The position numbers and the translations under genes are program-made. DNA of 30,954 nucleotides from Actinomycetes bacterium (lineage in GTDB: Bacteria; Actinomycetota; Thermoleophilia; Solirubrobacterales; 70-9), in the NCBI GenBank assembly GCA_023436605.1, contig JAEZIQ010000070.1, positions 1 to 30,954 of the forward strand. Reading direction: 5' to 3'. Under the pieces are notes generated by a model. That model was not told the origin of the DNA, did no database searches, and was given only the letters and a program-made list of their open reading frames with translations. Positions 1-8,062 of this stretch are shown piece after piece; positions within the stretch are counted from its first letter, which is position 1, and each line of letters begins with the position of its first letter.

Positions 1-210
1 GTCGAGAAGGAAGTCGACGACGGCCGGACGCATTACCGGATCTACGGCTACGAGCCCGGGCTCGACGACCAGCCCGACACCGACATCGGCGCGATCGCGC
101 GCAACCGGCTGACCGTGACCCCGCTCAGCCTCGACTGGACCCATCACGACGAAATCGAAGGTCTGCGCGACCGCGATTTCGAACGGCTGTTGGGTGAGGC
201 CGCCTCTTGA
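1..210 (+). CDS. surE: 5'/3'-nucleotidase SurE, C-terminal end (partial)
   Basis: The first 69 codons in frame 1 are open and end at TGA 208-210; the start lies outside the window. The visible part matches the C-terminal end of SurE nucleoside monophosphatases: an aspartate-rich stretch ending TDIGAIARNRLTVTPLSLD, which parallels the family's TD-x-x-A-x-x-x-G-x-(I/V)-(S/T)-VTPL-x-x-D strand near the C-terminus. SurE dephosphorylates 5' and 3' nucleotides in the cytoplasm with a divalent metal; the metal-binding DD motif is N-terminal and cannot be checked here. The stop overlaps the TTG start of ligA, so the two are probably co-transcribed and translationally coupled. Confidence 0.75.
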   Translation, partial: VEKEVDDGRTHYRIYGYEPGLDDQPDTDIGAIARNRLTVTPLSLDWTHHDEIEGLRDRDFERLLGEAAS

Positions 211-2258
211 GTTCCGAAGAGGAAACGGTCGACGAAGCGAAGCGGATCGCCGAGCTCCAGGAGGAGCTCAACCATCACATCGTCCTCTACCACGAGAAGG
301 ACGACCCTGAGATCTCCGACGAGGAGTACGACCAGCTCTACGCCGAGCTCCTGGCCCTGGAGAAGAAGCACCCGGAACTGGTCACCGGCGACTCGCCGAC
401 CCAGCGGGTGGGGTCCGAGCCCTCGACCAGTTTCGCCCCGGTCGAGCACGCGATCCCGATGCTTTCGCTCGGCAACGCGCGCACCGAGGAGGAGCTGCTC
501 GCCTGGGAGAACCGGGTTCGCAATCACCTGGCCCGCCGCGACGTCGATCCCGGCCGGCTGACCTATGTGACCGAGCCGAAGATCGACGGCCTGGCGATCT
601 CCCTCACCTATGAGAACGGCAAGCTGGTCCAGGGCGCGACCCGTGGCAACGGCCGGGTCGGCGAAGACGTGACCGCCAACATCGAGACGATCGACGCGCT
701 GCCGAAGAAACTCGAGAATGCCCCGGCGCTGATCGAGGTGAGAGGCGAGGTATACCTGCCGATCCCGGACTTCGCTGCCCTCAACCAGAAGCGGGTCGAT
801 GCGGGCCTGCCGGCCTTTGCCAACCCCCGCAACTCGGCCGCCGGCTCGATCCGCCAGGTCAATCCCAGGGATGCTGCTGAACGTCCGCTGGCGGTCTGGG
901 CCTACGGGATCGGCGCCACCGACGGGATCTCATTCAAGAGTCACTCCGAGGAGATCGAGTGGCTGCGGGAGAACGGATTCCAGGTCAATCCCGACATCGC
1001 CGTCCACGACTCGATCGGCGAGGTTCTCGAGCGTTGTCACTGGTGGCTCGACCGTCGCGAGGATCTCGACTTCGAGATCGACGGGGTCGTGATCAAGGTC
1101 GACAACATCGACCTCTGGAACGAGCTCGGGGTCGCCGGCCGGGAACCGCGCTGGGCGATCGCCTGGAAGTTCCCCCCGACTACCGCCACCACGAAGCTGC
1201 TGAAGATCGTCTGGAACGTGGGGCGGACCGGTCACCTGGTCCCCTTCGCGATGCTCGACCCGGTGCGGGTCGGCGGCGTGACGGTTTCGACGGCGACTCT
1301 CCACAACGAAGAGGACCTCGAGCGAAAGGACGTCCGCGAAGGCGACGAGGTGGTCGTGCTGCGGGCCGGGGACGTGATTCCCCAGGTGGTTTCCGCCTTG
1401 CCGCAGAAACGTCCAAAGGGAGCGGAAAAGCCGGCCCCGCCGAAGGTCTGCCCCGCCTGCGGGACCGAGGTGGTCAAGCCGGACAACTCGGTTTTCTCGA
1501 TCTGCCCGAACCGCTCCGGCTGTCCCGGCCAGATCTTCCAGCACATCAAGCACTTCGTTTCGCGCGGCGCGATGGACATCGAGGGAATCGGCGAGAAGCA
1601 GGTGCTGCGATTCCTCGACGAAGGCCTGATCGCCGACGTGGCCGATCTCTACGACCTCAAGCAGGAGCAACTCGAGGCTCTCGACCGCATGGGCAAGACC
1701 TCGGCCGGCAACCTGATCGCCGAGATCGACAAGTCCCGCGAGGTCCCGTTCCCACGGGTCCTTTTCGCGCTCGGCCTGATCGGGGTCGGTCCGGCCACCG
1801 CCGAGGTCCTGGCGGACGAGTTCGGCTCGATCGATGCCCTGGCCGAAGCGGACCCGGAGCGGATCGAACAGACCGAAGGGGTCGGCCCGATCATGGCCCA
1901 GCAGATCGCCGAGTCGCTTTCGGACGAGGGCACCCTGGCAATTATCGAGCGGCTCAGGGCGGCCGGCCTCAAGCTGGAACTCGCCGAAGACGAGAAGCGG
2001 CCGGAGGGCGGACCGCTCGAAGGAAAGACCGTGGTCCTGACCGGCACCCTGCCCGACCTCACCCGCGACGAGGCCGGCGCGATGATCAAGCGGGCGGGAG
2101 GCAAGATCACCGGCTCGGTCTCGAAGAAGACCGATTTCGTGGTCGCCGGCGACTCGGCCGGATCGAAGCTCGCCAAGGCTGAAAAGCTCGGAGTTCCCAT
2201 CCTCGACCGGCAAGGCCTCGACCGGCTCCTCGCCGGCGAACTCACCGAACCCGGCTGA
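207..2258 (+). CDS. ligA: NAD-dependent DNA ligase LigA
   Basis: A 683-residue protein of normal LigA length that seals nicks with NAD+ in replication and repair. The adenylation motif KIDG puts the nucleophile at Lys125. The nucleotidyltransferase domain covers about residues 1-325 and is followed by an OB fold. A Cys4 zinc finger (Cys415, 418, 433, 439) has the same 3-15-6 spacing as E. coli LigA. Helix-hairpin-helix repeats lie at about 450-590 and a BRCT domain at about 605-680. The TTG start (207) overlaps the surE stop as TTGA, which supports this start. The dacB-like gene is convergent downstream. Confidence 0.97.
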   Translation: MSSEEETVDEAKRIAELQEELNHHIVLYHEKDDPEISDEEYDQLYAELLALEKKHPELVTGDSPTQRVGSEPSTSFAPVEHAIPMLSLGNARTEEELLAWENRVRNHLARRDVDPGRLTYVTEPKIDGLAISLTYENGKLVQGATRGNGRVGEDVTANIETIDALPKKLENAPALIEVRGEVYLPIPDFAALNQKRVDAGLPAFANPRNSAAGSIRQVNPRDAAERPLAVWAYGIGATDGISFKSHSEEIEWLRENGFQVNPDIAVHDSIGEVLERCHWWLDRREDLDFEIDGVVIKVDNIDLWNELGVAGREPRWAIAWKFPPTTATTKLLKIVWNVGRTGHLVPFAMLDPVRVGGVTVSTATLHNEEDLERKDVREGDEVVVLRAGDVIPQVVSALPQKRPKGAEKPAPPKVCPACGTEVVKPDNSVFSICPNRSGCPGQIFQHIKHFVSRGAMDIEGIGEKQVLRFLDEGLIADVADLYDLKQEQLEALDRMGKTSAGNLIAEIDKSREVPFPRVLFALGLIGVGPATAEVLADEFGSIDALAEADPERIEQTEGVGPIMAQQIAESLSDEGTLAIIERLRAAGLKLELAEDEKRPEGGPLEGKTVVLTGTLPDLTRDEAGAMIKRAGGKITGSVSKKTDFVVAGDSAGSKLAKAEKLGVPILDRQGLDRLLAGELTEPG

Positions 2259-2263
2259 CCTCG

Positions 2264-2281
2264 CGCCCGGCGGGGCGGGCG
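2264..2281. terminator. possible GC hairpin between convergent ligA and dacB
   Basis: A perfect 6-bp stem (CGCCCG / CGGGCG) with a 6-nt loop lies in the 47-nt gap between two convergent stop codons. There is no T-tract, and in GC-rich DNA such a short stem may be chance. Confidence 0.25.
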
Positions 2282-2305
2282 ACCGGTGGATCGGGAAGCG
2301 GCGCG

Positions 2306-3643
2306 CTAAAGGCGGGCGATCAGGGCGGCGATCCGGTCCTGGGCAGCGCGGGCGGCGGTCACGTTCGTGACGTCGTTCATCAGGATCGAGAAGGCGAACT
2401 GGCGGCCGGAGGCGTTGAAGCAGTACCCGGAGAGGGCGGTAACCCCGGTCAGGGTCCCGGTCTTCGCGTGGCAGTGTCGTTCGGCAGCCGAGCCGCGCAT
2501 GCGGTCGGCGAGCGTGCCGTTGACACCGGCGGTGGGGAGCGAACCCAGGAAGTCACCGGCCCAGGGTTTGTTGCGGGCCTTGAGCAGGAGCTCGACCACG
2601 TCGTGAGCGGTGGAGCGGTTGCCATATGTGAGTCCGGAGCCGTCGATCGGCCAGACCCGAACGCCCAGAGAGGCCATCGTGCGGCGCACGACCTTGACGC
2701 CCTCGGCGGTACTGCCCTTGCCGCGGATCATGGCGCCGAGGTTCTTCAGCAGGGTCTCGGCCCAGAAGTTGACCGAGTTGACGTTGGTCACCCGGGCCAT
2801 CCAGGGCATGTCGGGAGAAATCTGGCGGGCCAGCAGGTGTTCGCGCTTCATCCAGCGGGCGGGGGTCGCGCGAATTCCCGCGTCGACCTTTACGTTCACG
2901 CCACGGGCTCGCAGCGCCCGGGCCAGGGTGCGAGCCGCCAGCCGGGGCGGATTTGAACTGAAGCGACTCAGGCTGGAAGAGGTGTAGCCCGCGTTGAACG
3001 AAAGTCCGGATAGGGGGCCGATCCAGGGGCTGGTCCCGTAGCCGGAATCCGCGACGCCGCGGAGCCGGTCGAAGACCGTGTCGTCGGCGAAGATCCGGCC
3101 CGTGACCCGCTTCACACCATTTGCCTTGATCTGGGCGGCAAGCTTTTCGACCGAACTGCCCTCGCCCGCGAGGTAGGCGTCAAGGAAAGCCTGGGTGCCG
3201 AAGCTCGGGTCCCCGCCGCCTTTCAGGTACAGGTTGCCCTTGAGGGTTCCATCGCTGACATTCCCGGCCGCAAAGACCCGGGTGGCGAAACGCCTGTCGC
3301 CGATACGAGCCAGGGCGGTCGCGGTAGTGAACAGCTTGGTGTTGGATGCGAGTGACCGGCGGGCTTGGGAATTCAGGCTGCAGACGTTTCTGCGGCTCTT
3401 GAGGTTGAAAACGCGGAAGCCGACCGAGCGGTTGCCCCGCCGGGCGAGGCGGCGCATCGAAGCACAGGCCCTTCCGGCACTGGCCGAAGCATCGCCGGGA
3501 CCGGTGGAGTTGTCGCCTTTCCCGAGGACCGGAGTGACCGCGGGCGCGTCCGGGTTGGGCAGGGGTTTGGGGGGAGCGGCCTGGGCTGACGCTGAAAGGC
3601 AGAACAGGGCCGCCGCAACCAGGGCCGAAAGCGGGAGTTTCAT
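2306..3643 (-). CDS. dacB: D-alanyl-D-alanine carboxypeptidase/endopeptidase, PBP4 (S13) family
   Basis: A 445-residue exported serine peptidase of the S13 family, which trims or cleaves peptidoglycan peptides outside the membrane. All three penicillin-binding motifs are visible: SxxK at Ser100-Lys103 (SNTK), SxN at Ser290-Asn292 (SVN), and KTG at 394-396. The long insert between the first two motifs is typical of PBP4. The start is ATG at 3643 because a signal peptide begins directly there (MKLPLSALVAAALFC, cleavage likely after AQA at residue 22); the open frame extends 50 codons further upstream into the divergent promoter region, but that extension looks non-coding. The patatin gene starts 71 bp away in the opposite direction. 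Confidence 0.88.
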   Translation of the reverse strand: MKLPLSALVAAALFCLSASAQAAPPKPLPNPDAPAVTPVLGKGDNSTGPGDASASAGRACASMRRLARRGNRSVGFRVFNLKSRRNVCSLNSQARRSLASNTKLFTTATALARIGDRRFATRVFAAGNVSDGTLKGNLYLKGGGDPSFGTQAFLDAYLAGEGSSVEKLAAQIKANGVKRVTGRIFADDTVFDRLRGVADSGYGTSPWIGPLSGLSFNAGYTSSSLSRFSSNPPRLAARTLARALRARGVNVKVDAGIRATPARWMKREHLLARQISPDMPWMARVTNVNSVNFWAETLLKNLGAMIRGKGSTAEGVKVVRRTMASLGVRVWPIDGSGLTYGNRSTAHDVVELLLKARNKPWAGDFLGSLPTAGVNGTLADRMRGSAAERHCHAKTGTLTGVTALSGYCFNASGRQFAFSILMNDVTNVTAARAAQDRIAALIARL

Positions 3644-3699
3644 CGGATATTGCAACAAGCGAGAGGCCGAAGGTAGCGGATGGTTACATCGATTGCTGA

Positions 3700-3705
3700 C
3701 ATAAT
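3700..3705 (+). promoter_or_regulatory. possible -10 element of the patatin gene
   Basis: CATAAT ends 9 nt before the ATG at 3715, and no Shine-Dalgarno lies between, so the transcript could be leaderless. No convincing -35 was found. Confidence 0.35.
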
Positions 3706-3714
3706 TGGACCCTG

Positions 3715-4974
3715 ATGGGCAAGGTTGTAAACATCGAGGAATCCCAGAAACGGCGTCAGGGAGCCAAAAAGAGGAAGCACTCGCGCACGGCACTGGTTCT
3801 CGGTGGCGGCGGCTTCACTGGCGGTGTGTACGAGATCGGCGCCCTGCGGGCGATGGATCTCCTCGCCGTCAACATGAGGGTCAACGACTTCGATATGTAC
3901 GTCGGAACGAGCGCCGGGTCTTTCATCGGCAGCATGCTGGCCGCCGGGGTCACCCCGGAAGAGATGATGCGGGTGCTGACCGACGAGGAAGGCTCGCCGA
4001 TCGAGCGGATCAGCCAGGACACTGTTCTGCGCCCGAACTTCACCGAGTACGCAAACAAGATCGCCACCCTGCCGCTTCACGTAGCCGGCATGGTCAAGAG
4101 CATGGTCCCGCGACTTCGCGACCTCTCGGTCATTGACGTCGCCTACGGCCTGGCCGAACACCTTCCCTCCGGCATGTACTCGAATGCCGGGATCGGCTCC
4201 TACGTCCGCGAGGCACTGGCCACCAAGGGCATCGTTGATTCCTTCGACGCCCTCGAGCGTGAGCTCTATCTGACTGGCACCGACCTCGACTCCGGTGAAC
4301 GCGTCGTCTTCGGCGACAAGGAAGGCGACTGGACCGGCATCCCGGTCTCCAAGGCGGTCGAGTGTTCGACCGCTCTGCCCCTGGTCTACGAACCGGTCGA
4401 AGTCAACGGCCGGACCCTGATCGACGGGGGCATCTACTCGACCACCAACGTCGATGTCGCCGTTGATCGGGGCGCCGAGTTCATCGTCGTGGTCAATCCG
4501 CTGGTCCCGTACCTGAACGACCGCAACGTGGGACTGCCGACCGTTTCCGGCAGCCGGGTCCGCCGGATCGTCGACATGGGCCTCCCGGCGATCGCCAACC
4601 AGGCCTTCCGTCTGCTCCTCCACCAGCGGCTCAACATCGCGGTCGAGTCCTGGAAGGAACGCTACCCCGGGGTCGACATTCTGCTCTTCGAGCCCGAACC
4701 GGACGACGAAATCATGTTCGGCACCTCGATCATGGATTACTCACACCGGCTCGACATCGCCACCCACGGGTTCGAAACCGTGACCGCACACCTGGCCGAG
4801 GATTACGCCTACTACACCGAGATGGCCGAAAAGCACGGCCTCGAGATCTCCGCCACCCGGCTGCGCCGCGTGGTCCGCAAGGTCAAGGAACAGGAAGCCT
4901 CCGAAGCCTCCGTCTGGCGCCGCATCTTCGAACAGACGACCGGCGCCCTCCTCCGCCAGACCGGCACTTCCTAG
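3715..4974 (+). CDS. patatin-like phospholipase
   Basis: A 419-residue member of the patatin/RssA-type lipid acyl hydrolases, with a Ser-Asp catalytic dyad. The oxyanion-hole glycines (GGGGFTGG, residues 30-37), the nucleophile elbow GTSAG with Ser66, and the DGG motif with Asp238 (LIDGGIYSTT) are all present and correctly ordered, so it is probably active. No signal peptide is seen; a basic N-terminus (residues 11-24) precedes the domain. The C-terminal 150 residues extend past the core and have no assignment from me. Substrate is unknown. It is followed by a palindromic repeat and the convergent acyl-CoA ligase gene. Fatty-acid release next to a fatty-acid-activating enzyme is suggestive, but the two are not in one operon. 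Confidence 0.9.
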   Translation: MGKVVNIEESQKRRQGAKKRKHSRTALVLGGGGFTGGVYEIGALRAMDLLAVNMRVNDFDMYVGTSAGSFIGSMLAAGVTPEEMMRVLTDEEGSPIERISQDTVLRPNFTEYANKIATLPLHVAGMVKSMVPRLRDLSVIDVAYGLAEHLPSGMYSNAGIGSYVREALATKGIVDSFDALERELYLTGTDLDSGERVVFGDKEGDWTGIPVSKAVECSTALPLVYEPVEVNGRTLIDGGIYSTTNVDVAVDRGAEFIVVVNPLVPYLNDRNVGLPTVSGSRVRRIVDMGLPAIANQAFRLLLHQRLNIAVESWKERYPGVDILLFEPEPDDEIMFGTSIMDYSHRLDIATHGFETVTAHLAEDYAYYTEMAEKHGLEISATRLRRVVRKVKEQEASEASVWRRIFEQTTGALLRQTGTS

Positions 4975-5007
4975 CCCGGGCGGCCCGTCTCGGGCCAGAC
5001 CGAGGCC

Positions 5008-5052
5008 GGTGAAGCAGGATCCCTACCGATCCGGTCGCAATCCTGCTTCACC
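5008..5052. repeat. 45-nt palindromic element, copy 1 (possible bidirectional terminator)
   Basis: A perfect 13-bp inverted repeat (GGTGAAGCAGGAT / ATCCTGCTTCACC, 5008-5020 and 5040-5052) encloses 19 nt that hold a smaller ACCG/CGGT stem. It lies between the convergent patatin and acyl-CoA ligase genes. A second 45-nt copy with the same outer arms lies at 27397-27441, also at a convergent junction. There is no T-tract. Confidence 0.8.
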
Positions 5053-5099
5053 CTCGTGGGGGCGAGGACGGTCCCCTGAGGTTCAGTCGACGAGCGCCC

Positions 5100-6896
5100 C
5101 TAGGAGGCGTAGAGCTCGTCGATTTCCTTTTCGTACTTGGTGCTGACGACCGGGCGCTTGATCTTCAGGGTCGGCGTCAGTTCGCCGCCTTCCTGGGTCA
5201 GGTCGTTCGGCAGGATGTGGAAGCGCTTGATCTGCTCGACCGGGGCGAAGTTCTTGTTGATCTCCTGGATGTGCTTCTCGATCGCTTCCCGAACCACCGG
5301 GCTGTTCACCATCGCGGTCGGTTCGTCGAGCATGCCCTGTTCCGCGGCGAACCGGGTCAGCGCTTCCTGGTCGAGGGTGACCAGTGCGATCAGGTAGGGC
5401 CGGCGGTCGCCGATCACCACGCACTGCGAGACCAGCGGGTGGCGCTTGACTTCCTGTTCGATGTTGACCGGGGTGATGTTCTTGCCGCCCGCGGTGATGA
5501 TGATCTCCTTCTTGCGGCCGACGATGGAGACGTAACCATCGTCGTCGATGGCAGCGACATCACCGGTGTGCAGCCAGCCGTCGGTGATCGTCTCGTCGGT
5601 GGCTTCCTGGTTCTTGTAGTAGCCCTTGAACACGTTCGGACCCTTGACCAGGAGCTCGCCGTCCTCGGCGATCTTCAGGTCGACGCCGGGAATCGCACGA
5701 CCCACGGAGCCGATCCGGTTTGAGCCCGGCATGTTGCAGGTGCCGCCGGTCGAGGTCTCGGTCATGCCCCAGGCCTCGTAGAGCGGGACGCCGGCAGCTT
5801 CGTAGAAGCGCAGGATCTCCGGGTCGATCGGGGCGGCGCCGCTGATCGCGACCCGCAGGTTGCCACCGAAGATCGCGCGGACCTTCGAGAAGACCGCCTT
5901 GTCGGCAAAGCCCATCTGCTTGGTCAGCAGGAAGCCCGGCTTCTTGCCTTGTGCCTCGGCCTTGCGGTAGCGCTTGCCGACCCGGAAGGCCCAGCGGAAG
6001 ATCGCGGCCTTGAGACCCCCCTCGGCCTCGGCCGCGGCGATCGCGGTGTCGTGGACCTTCTCGAAGATGCGGGGGACCGAGGGGAAAGATTCGGGCTTGA
6101 CTTCAGCCAGATTGGGAACGATCTTGAGCTGGTCGCGTTCCCAGAAGGCGATCCGTCCGCCGATGTCGACCATCCCGTACTGGATCAACAGGGCGAAGAC
6201 GTGGGCGAGGGGGAGGAAGAGGTAACTGGTCTCGCCTTCCTTGATGATGCTCACGGTGTCGGCCATGTCGAGCATCGCCCGGTAATTGCCGTGAGAGATC
6301 ATGCATCCCTTGGGCGGGCCGGTGGTGCCGGAGGTATAGACGATCTTGCAGAGGTCGTCGGGCTCGACCGCCTCGTAGCTCGCCTTGTAATCCTCGGCTG
6401 AACCGGCCGCTCCCATCTTGCGCAGCTCGTCGATGCTGATCGCCCCTTCGGCCTCGCCGACCATGATCACGATCTGCTCGAGGGCCGGGAGGGAATCCTT
6501 CACCTCGGAAATCTTCGCCAGCTGGTCTTCGTTTTCGACGACGACAACCCGCGACTCTGAATGCTCGAGCACGTACTGGCACTCGGAGGGCGAATTGGTC
6601 TGATAGATCGGCACGACGGTGGCCCCGGTGCTCATCGCCGCAAAGTCGAAAAGGGTCCACTCGGGCCTGGTGTTGCCGATGATCGCGACTTTGTCGCCCC
6701 GGCTGATGCCGAGCTCCCGGAGACCGAGAGTCAGGTTCTGGACATCAGCCGCAACCTGGCTGTAGGAAGCCTCTTCCCAGTCGCCGGCATCGTTTTTGAA
6801 GAGGAATGCACCGTCGGATCCGTGACGTGCAGCCGAATTCGGCAGCAGGTCAGCGAGGGTCCGGGAACGATTGGTCGGCTGGTAGGTGCTGGACAA
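5100..6896 (-). CDS. long-chain fatty-acid--CoA ligase (AMP-forming)
   Basis: A 598-residue adenylate-forming enzyme of the long-chain acyl-CoA synthetase type (FadD15-like). It activates fatty acids to acyl-AMP and then acyl-CoA in the cytoplasm. Core motifs are visible: the phosphate-binding loop YTSGTTGPPKG, the YEAWGMTETS adenine-pocket motif, GWLHTGD, and the hinge GRKKEIIITAGGKNITP. Length and motif order are normal. The start is TTG at 6896, supported by AGGAGAG just upstream and by no better in-frame start. The nif3-like gene lies 61 nt upstream on the same strand, so co-transcription is likely. Confidence 0.93.
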   Translation of the reverse strand: MSSTYQPTNRSRTLADLLPNSAARHGSDGAFLFKNDAGDWEEASYSQVAADVQNLTLGLRELGISRGDKVAIIGNTRPEWTLFDFAAMSTGATVVPIYQTNSPSECQYVLEHSESRVVVVENEDQLAKISEVKDSLPALEQIVIMVGEAEGAISIDELRKMGAAGSAEDYKASYEAVEPDDLCKIVYTSGTTGPPKGCMISHGNYRAMLDMADTVSIIKEGETSYLFLPLAHVFALLIQYGMVDIGGRIAFWERDQLKIVPNLAEVKPESFPSVPRIFEKVHDTAIAAAEAEGGLKAAIFRWAFRVGKRYRKAEAQGKKPGFLLTKQMGFADKAVFSKVRAIFGGNLRVAISGAAPIDPEILRFYEAAGVPLYEAWGMTETSTGGTCNMPGSNRIGSVGRAIPGVDLKIAEDGELLVKGPNVFKGYYKNQEATDETITDGWLHTGDVAAIDDDGYVSIVGRKKEIIITAGGKNITPVNIEQEVKRHPLVSQCVVIGDRRPYLIALVTLDQEALTRFAAEQGMLDEPTAMVNSPVVREAIEKHIQEINKNFAPVEQIKRFHILPNDLTQEGGELTPTLKIKRPVVSTKYEKEIDELYAS

Positions 6897-6900
6897 CTCT

Positions 6901-6907
6901 CTCTCCT
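6901..6907 (-). promoter_or_regulatory. ribosome binding site deciding the TTG start of the acyl-CoA ligase
   Basis: AGGAGAG on the minus strand lies 4 nt from the TTG at 6896 (about 6 nt from its AGGAG core), which supports this non-ATG start. Confidence 0.6.
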
Positions 6908-6957
6908 AATTGTCTACGCGGCTTCGGAAGGCGATGTGATCGCCTGATCCTGCCACA

Positions 6958-7728
6958 TCAGATCGGATTGGGCAGGTCGATGAACTCGTGCTCGACTTCG
7001 AAGCGTTGCGCGACCAGATCACCGAGCGCTTTGATCCCGCAGATCTCGGTCGCGTAATGCCCGGCCGCGATGAAGTGGATGCCACCTTCGCGGGCGTCCG
7101 CCATCACGTGTTCGGACGGCTCGCCGGTCAGGTAGGCGTCGAGCCCGAGGGCGATTGCCTGGTGGATGTCCGAGGCGGCCGACCCGGTCACCACGCCGAT
7201 CGTCGAAACGGTTTCCGGCCCGGCGTCGAATACCAGCGGCTCCCGGTCGAGTTCCGTGGCGACAAGCTCGAACAGTTCGTTCGCCGCGATCGGCCTGGGT
7301 CGGTACCCGATCGCGCCGATGCTTCGGCCCTTGGCCTCGCCGATCGAGCCGATCTCGACCGGCGCGGGTTCGAAACCGAGCTGCCTCAGGATCAAGGCGT
7401 TGTTGCCGATCTCGGGGTGAGCGTCGAGTGGCAGGTGGTAGCCGGCGATGCCGAGATCCGCGGCGAAAGCGACCCGGAGCCGGGCCGCCATGGCTTCGGT
7501 CAGGGCCCGGGGATGGAAGTCCCAGAACAGGCCGTGGTGGGTGAGCAGCAGGTCAGCTCCGGTCTCGGCCGCTGCGGTGATCGATTCAAGGTGGGCGGAA
7601 ACAGCGGTGGCGACCTTCGCGACTTCGCGGTTGCCCGGCACCTGAAGACCGTTCGGCCCGTAGTCGCGGAAGCTCTCGACCTCCAGCGTCTCGTTACAGA
7701 AAGCGATGATCTCGTCGCGGGCAGCCAC
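6958..7728 (-). CDS. Nif3-like dinuclear metal centre protein (DUF34/YbgI family)
   Basis: A 256-residue protein of the Nif3/YbgI family. These proteins form toroidal hexamers with a two-metal site and are sometimes annotated as GTP cyclohydrolase I type 2; the true role is unsettled. Metal-ligand motifs are present: THHGLFW (His64, His65), the LPLDAH motif near residue 100, and GHYATE near the C-terminus. The length is that of the short form without the inserted PII-like domain. The GTG start at 7728 gives a protein opening MAARDEIIAFCNETL. It is the first gene of a probable two-gene unit with the acyl-CoA ligase. Confidence 0.88.
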   Translation of the reverse strand: MAARDEIIAFCNETLEVESFRDYGPNGLQVPGNREVAKVATAVSAHLESITAAAETGADLLLTHHGLFWDFHPRALTEAMAARLRVAFAADLGIAGYHLPLDAHPEIGNNALILRQLGFEPAPVEIGSIGEAKGRSIGAIGYRPRPIAANELFELVATELDREPLVFDAGPETVSTIGVVTGSAASDIHQAIALGLDAYLTGEPSEHVMADAREGGIHFIAAGHYATEICGIKALGDLVAQRFEVEHEFIDLPNPI

Positions 7729-7785
7729 GGCTCCACCTTATAAGTCACAAGCCCGGACCGAGGACCCGCGTTTTGGCCGCAGGTC

Positions 7786-7791
7786 TAGGAT
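7786..7791 (+). promoter_or_regulatory. possible -10 element (TAGGAT)
   Basis: TAGGAT ends 6 nt before GTG 7798, as expected for a leaderless transcript. The same bases (TAGGA) could instead serve as a weak Shine-Dalgarno. No clear -35. Confidence 0.35.
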
Positions 7792-7797
7792 GTGATC

Positions 7798-8061
7798 GTG
7801 GCTGAAGAGCAGGAAACAGAAGTATTGGCGCCGAGCGACGCCTTCATCGAATCGCTGATGGACACCGATCTTTACTCGATGGGTGCCTACTTCTCCGATC
7901 GCAACCCCGAGCTGATCGACGAGTTGATCGATCGCAGCGTTTCGATCGAGGAGCGCGGGCTGGTCCGGTTCTCCGAAGAAGAGGGGGTCGAGCTCGAAGA
8001 GGCTTTCAAGACCCTGCTCACCGGTCTCGCGGTGCGGTACTACAAGTCGGTCACGGGCTGA
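7798..8061 (+). CDS. small acidic protein of unknown function
   Basis: An 87-residue, strongly acidic, soluble protein opening MAEEQETEVLAPSDAF. I do not recognise the family. No signal peptide, membrane segment or cysteine is visible; it looks mainly helical, with runs such as EEEGVELEEAFKTLL. GTG 7798 is preferred over GTG 7792 because of its spacing from TAGGAT/TAGGA (7786-7791). Its stop (8059-8061) is 1 nt from the ATG of the next gene, so it is probably translationally coupled to the membrane-anchored thioredoxin-fold protein and may act with it. Confidence 0.65.
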   Translation: MAEEQETEVLAPSDAFIESLMDTDLYSMGAYFSDRNPELIDELIDRSVSIEERGLVRFSEEEGVELEEAFKTLLTGLAVRYYKSVTG

Positions 8062-8062
8062 T

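Noticed and set aside
930..2213. Long open frames on both strands inside ligA (minus 930-2213, plus 959-2182)
   Set aside because: LigA has every expected domain in its own frame; the others are Arg/Gly-rich shadows.
3640..4623. Minus-strand open frame over the patatin gene, running toward dacB
   Set aside because: Shadow of the patatin gene; the patatin catalytic motifs lie in the plus frame.
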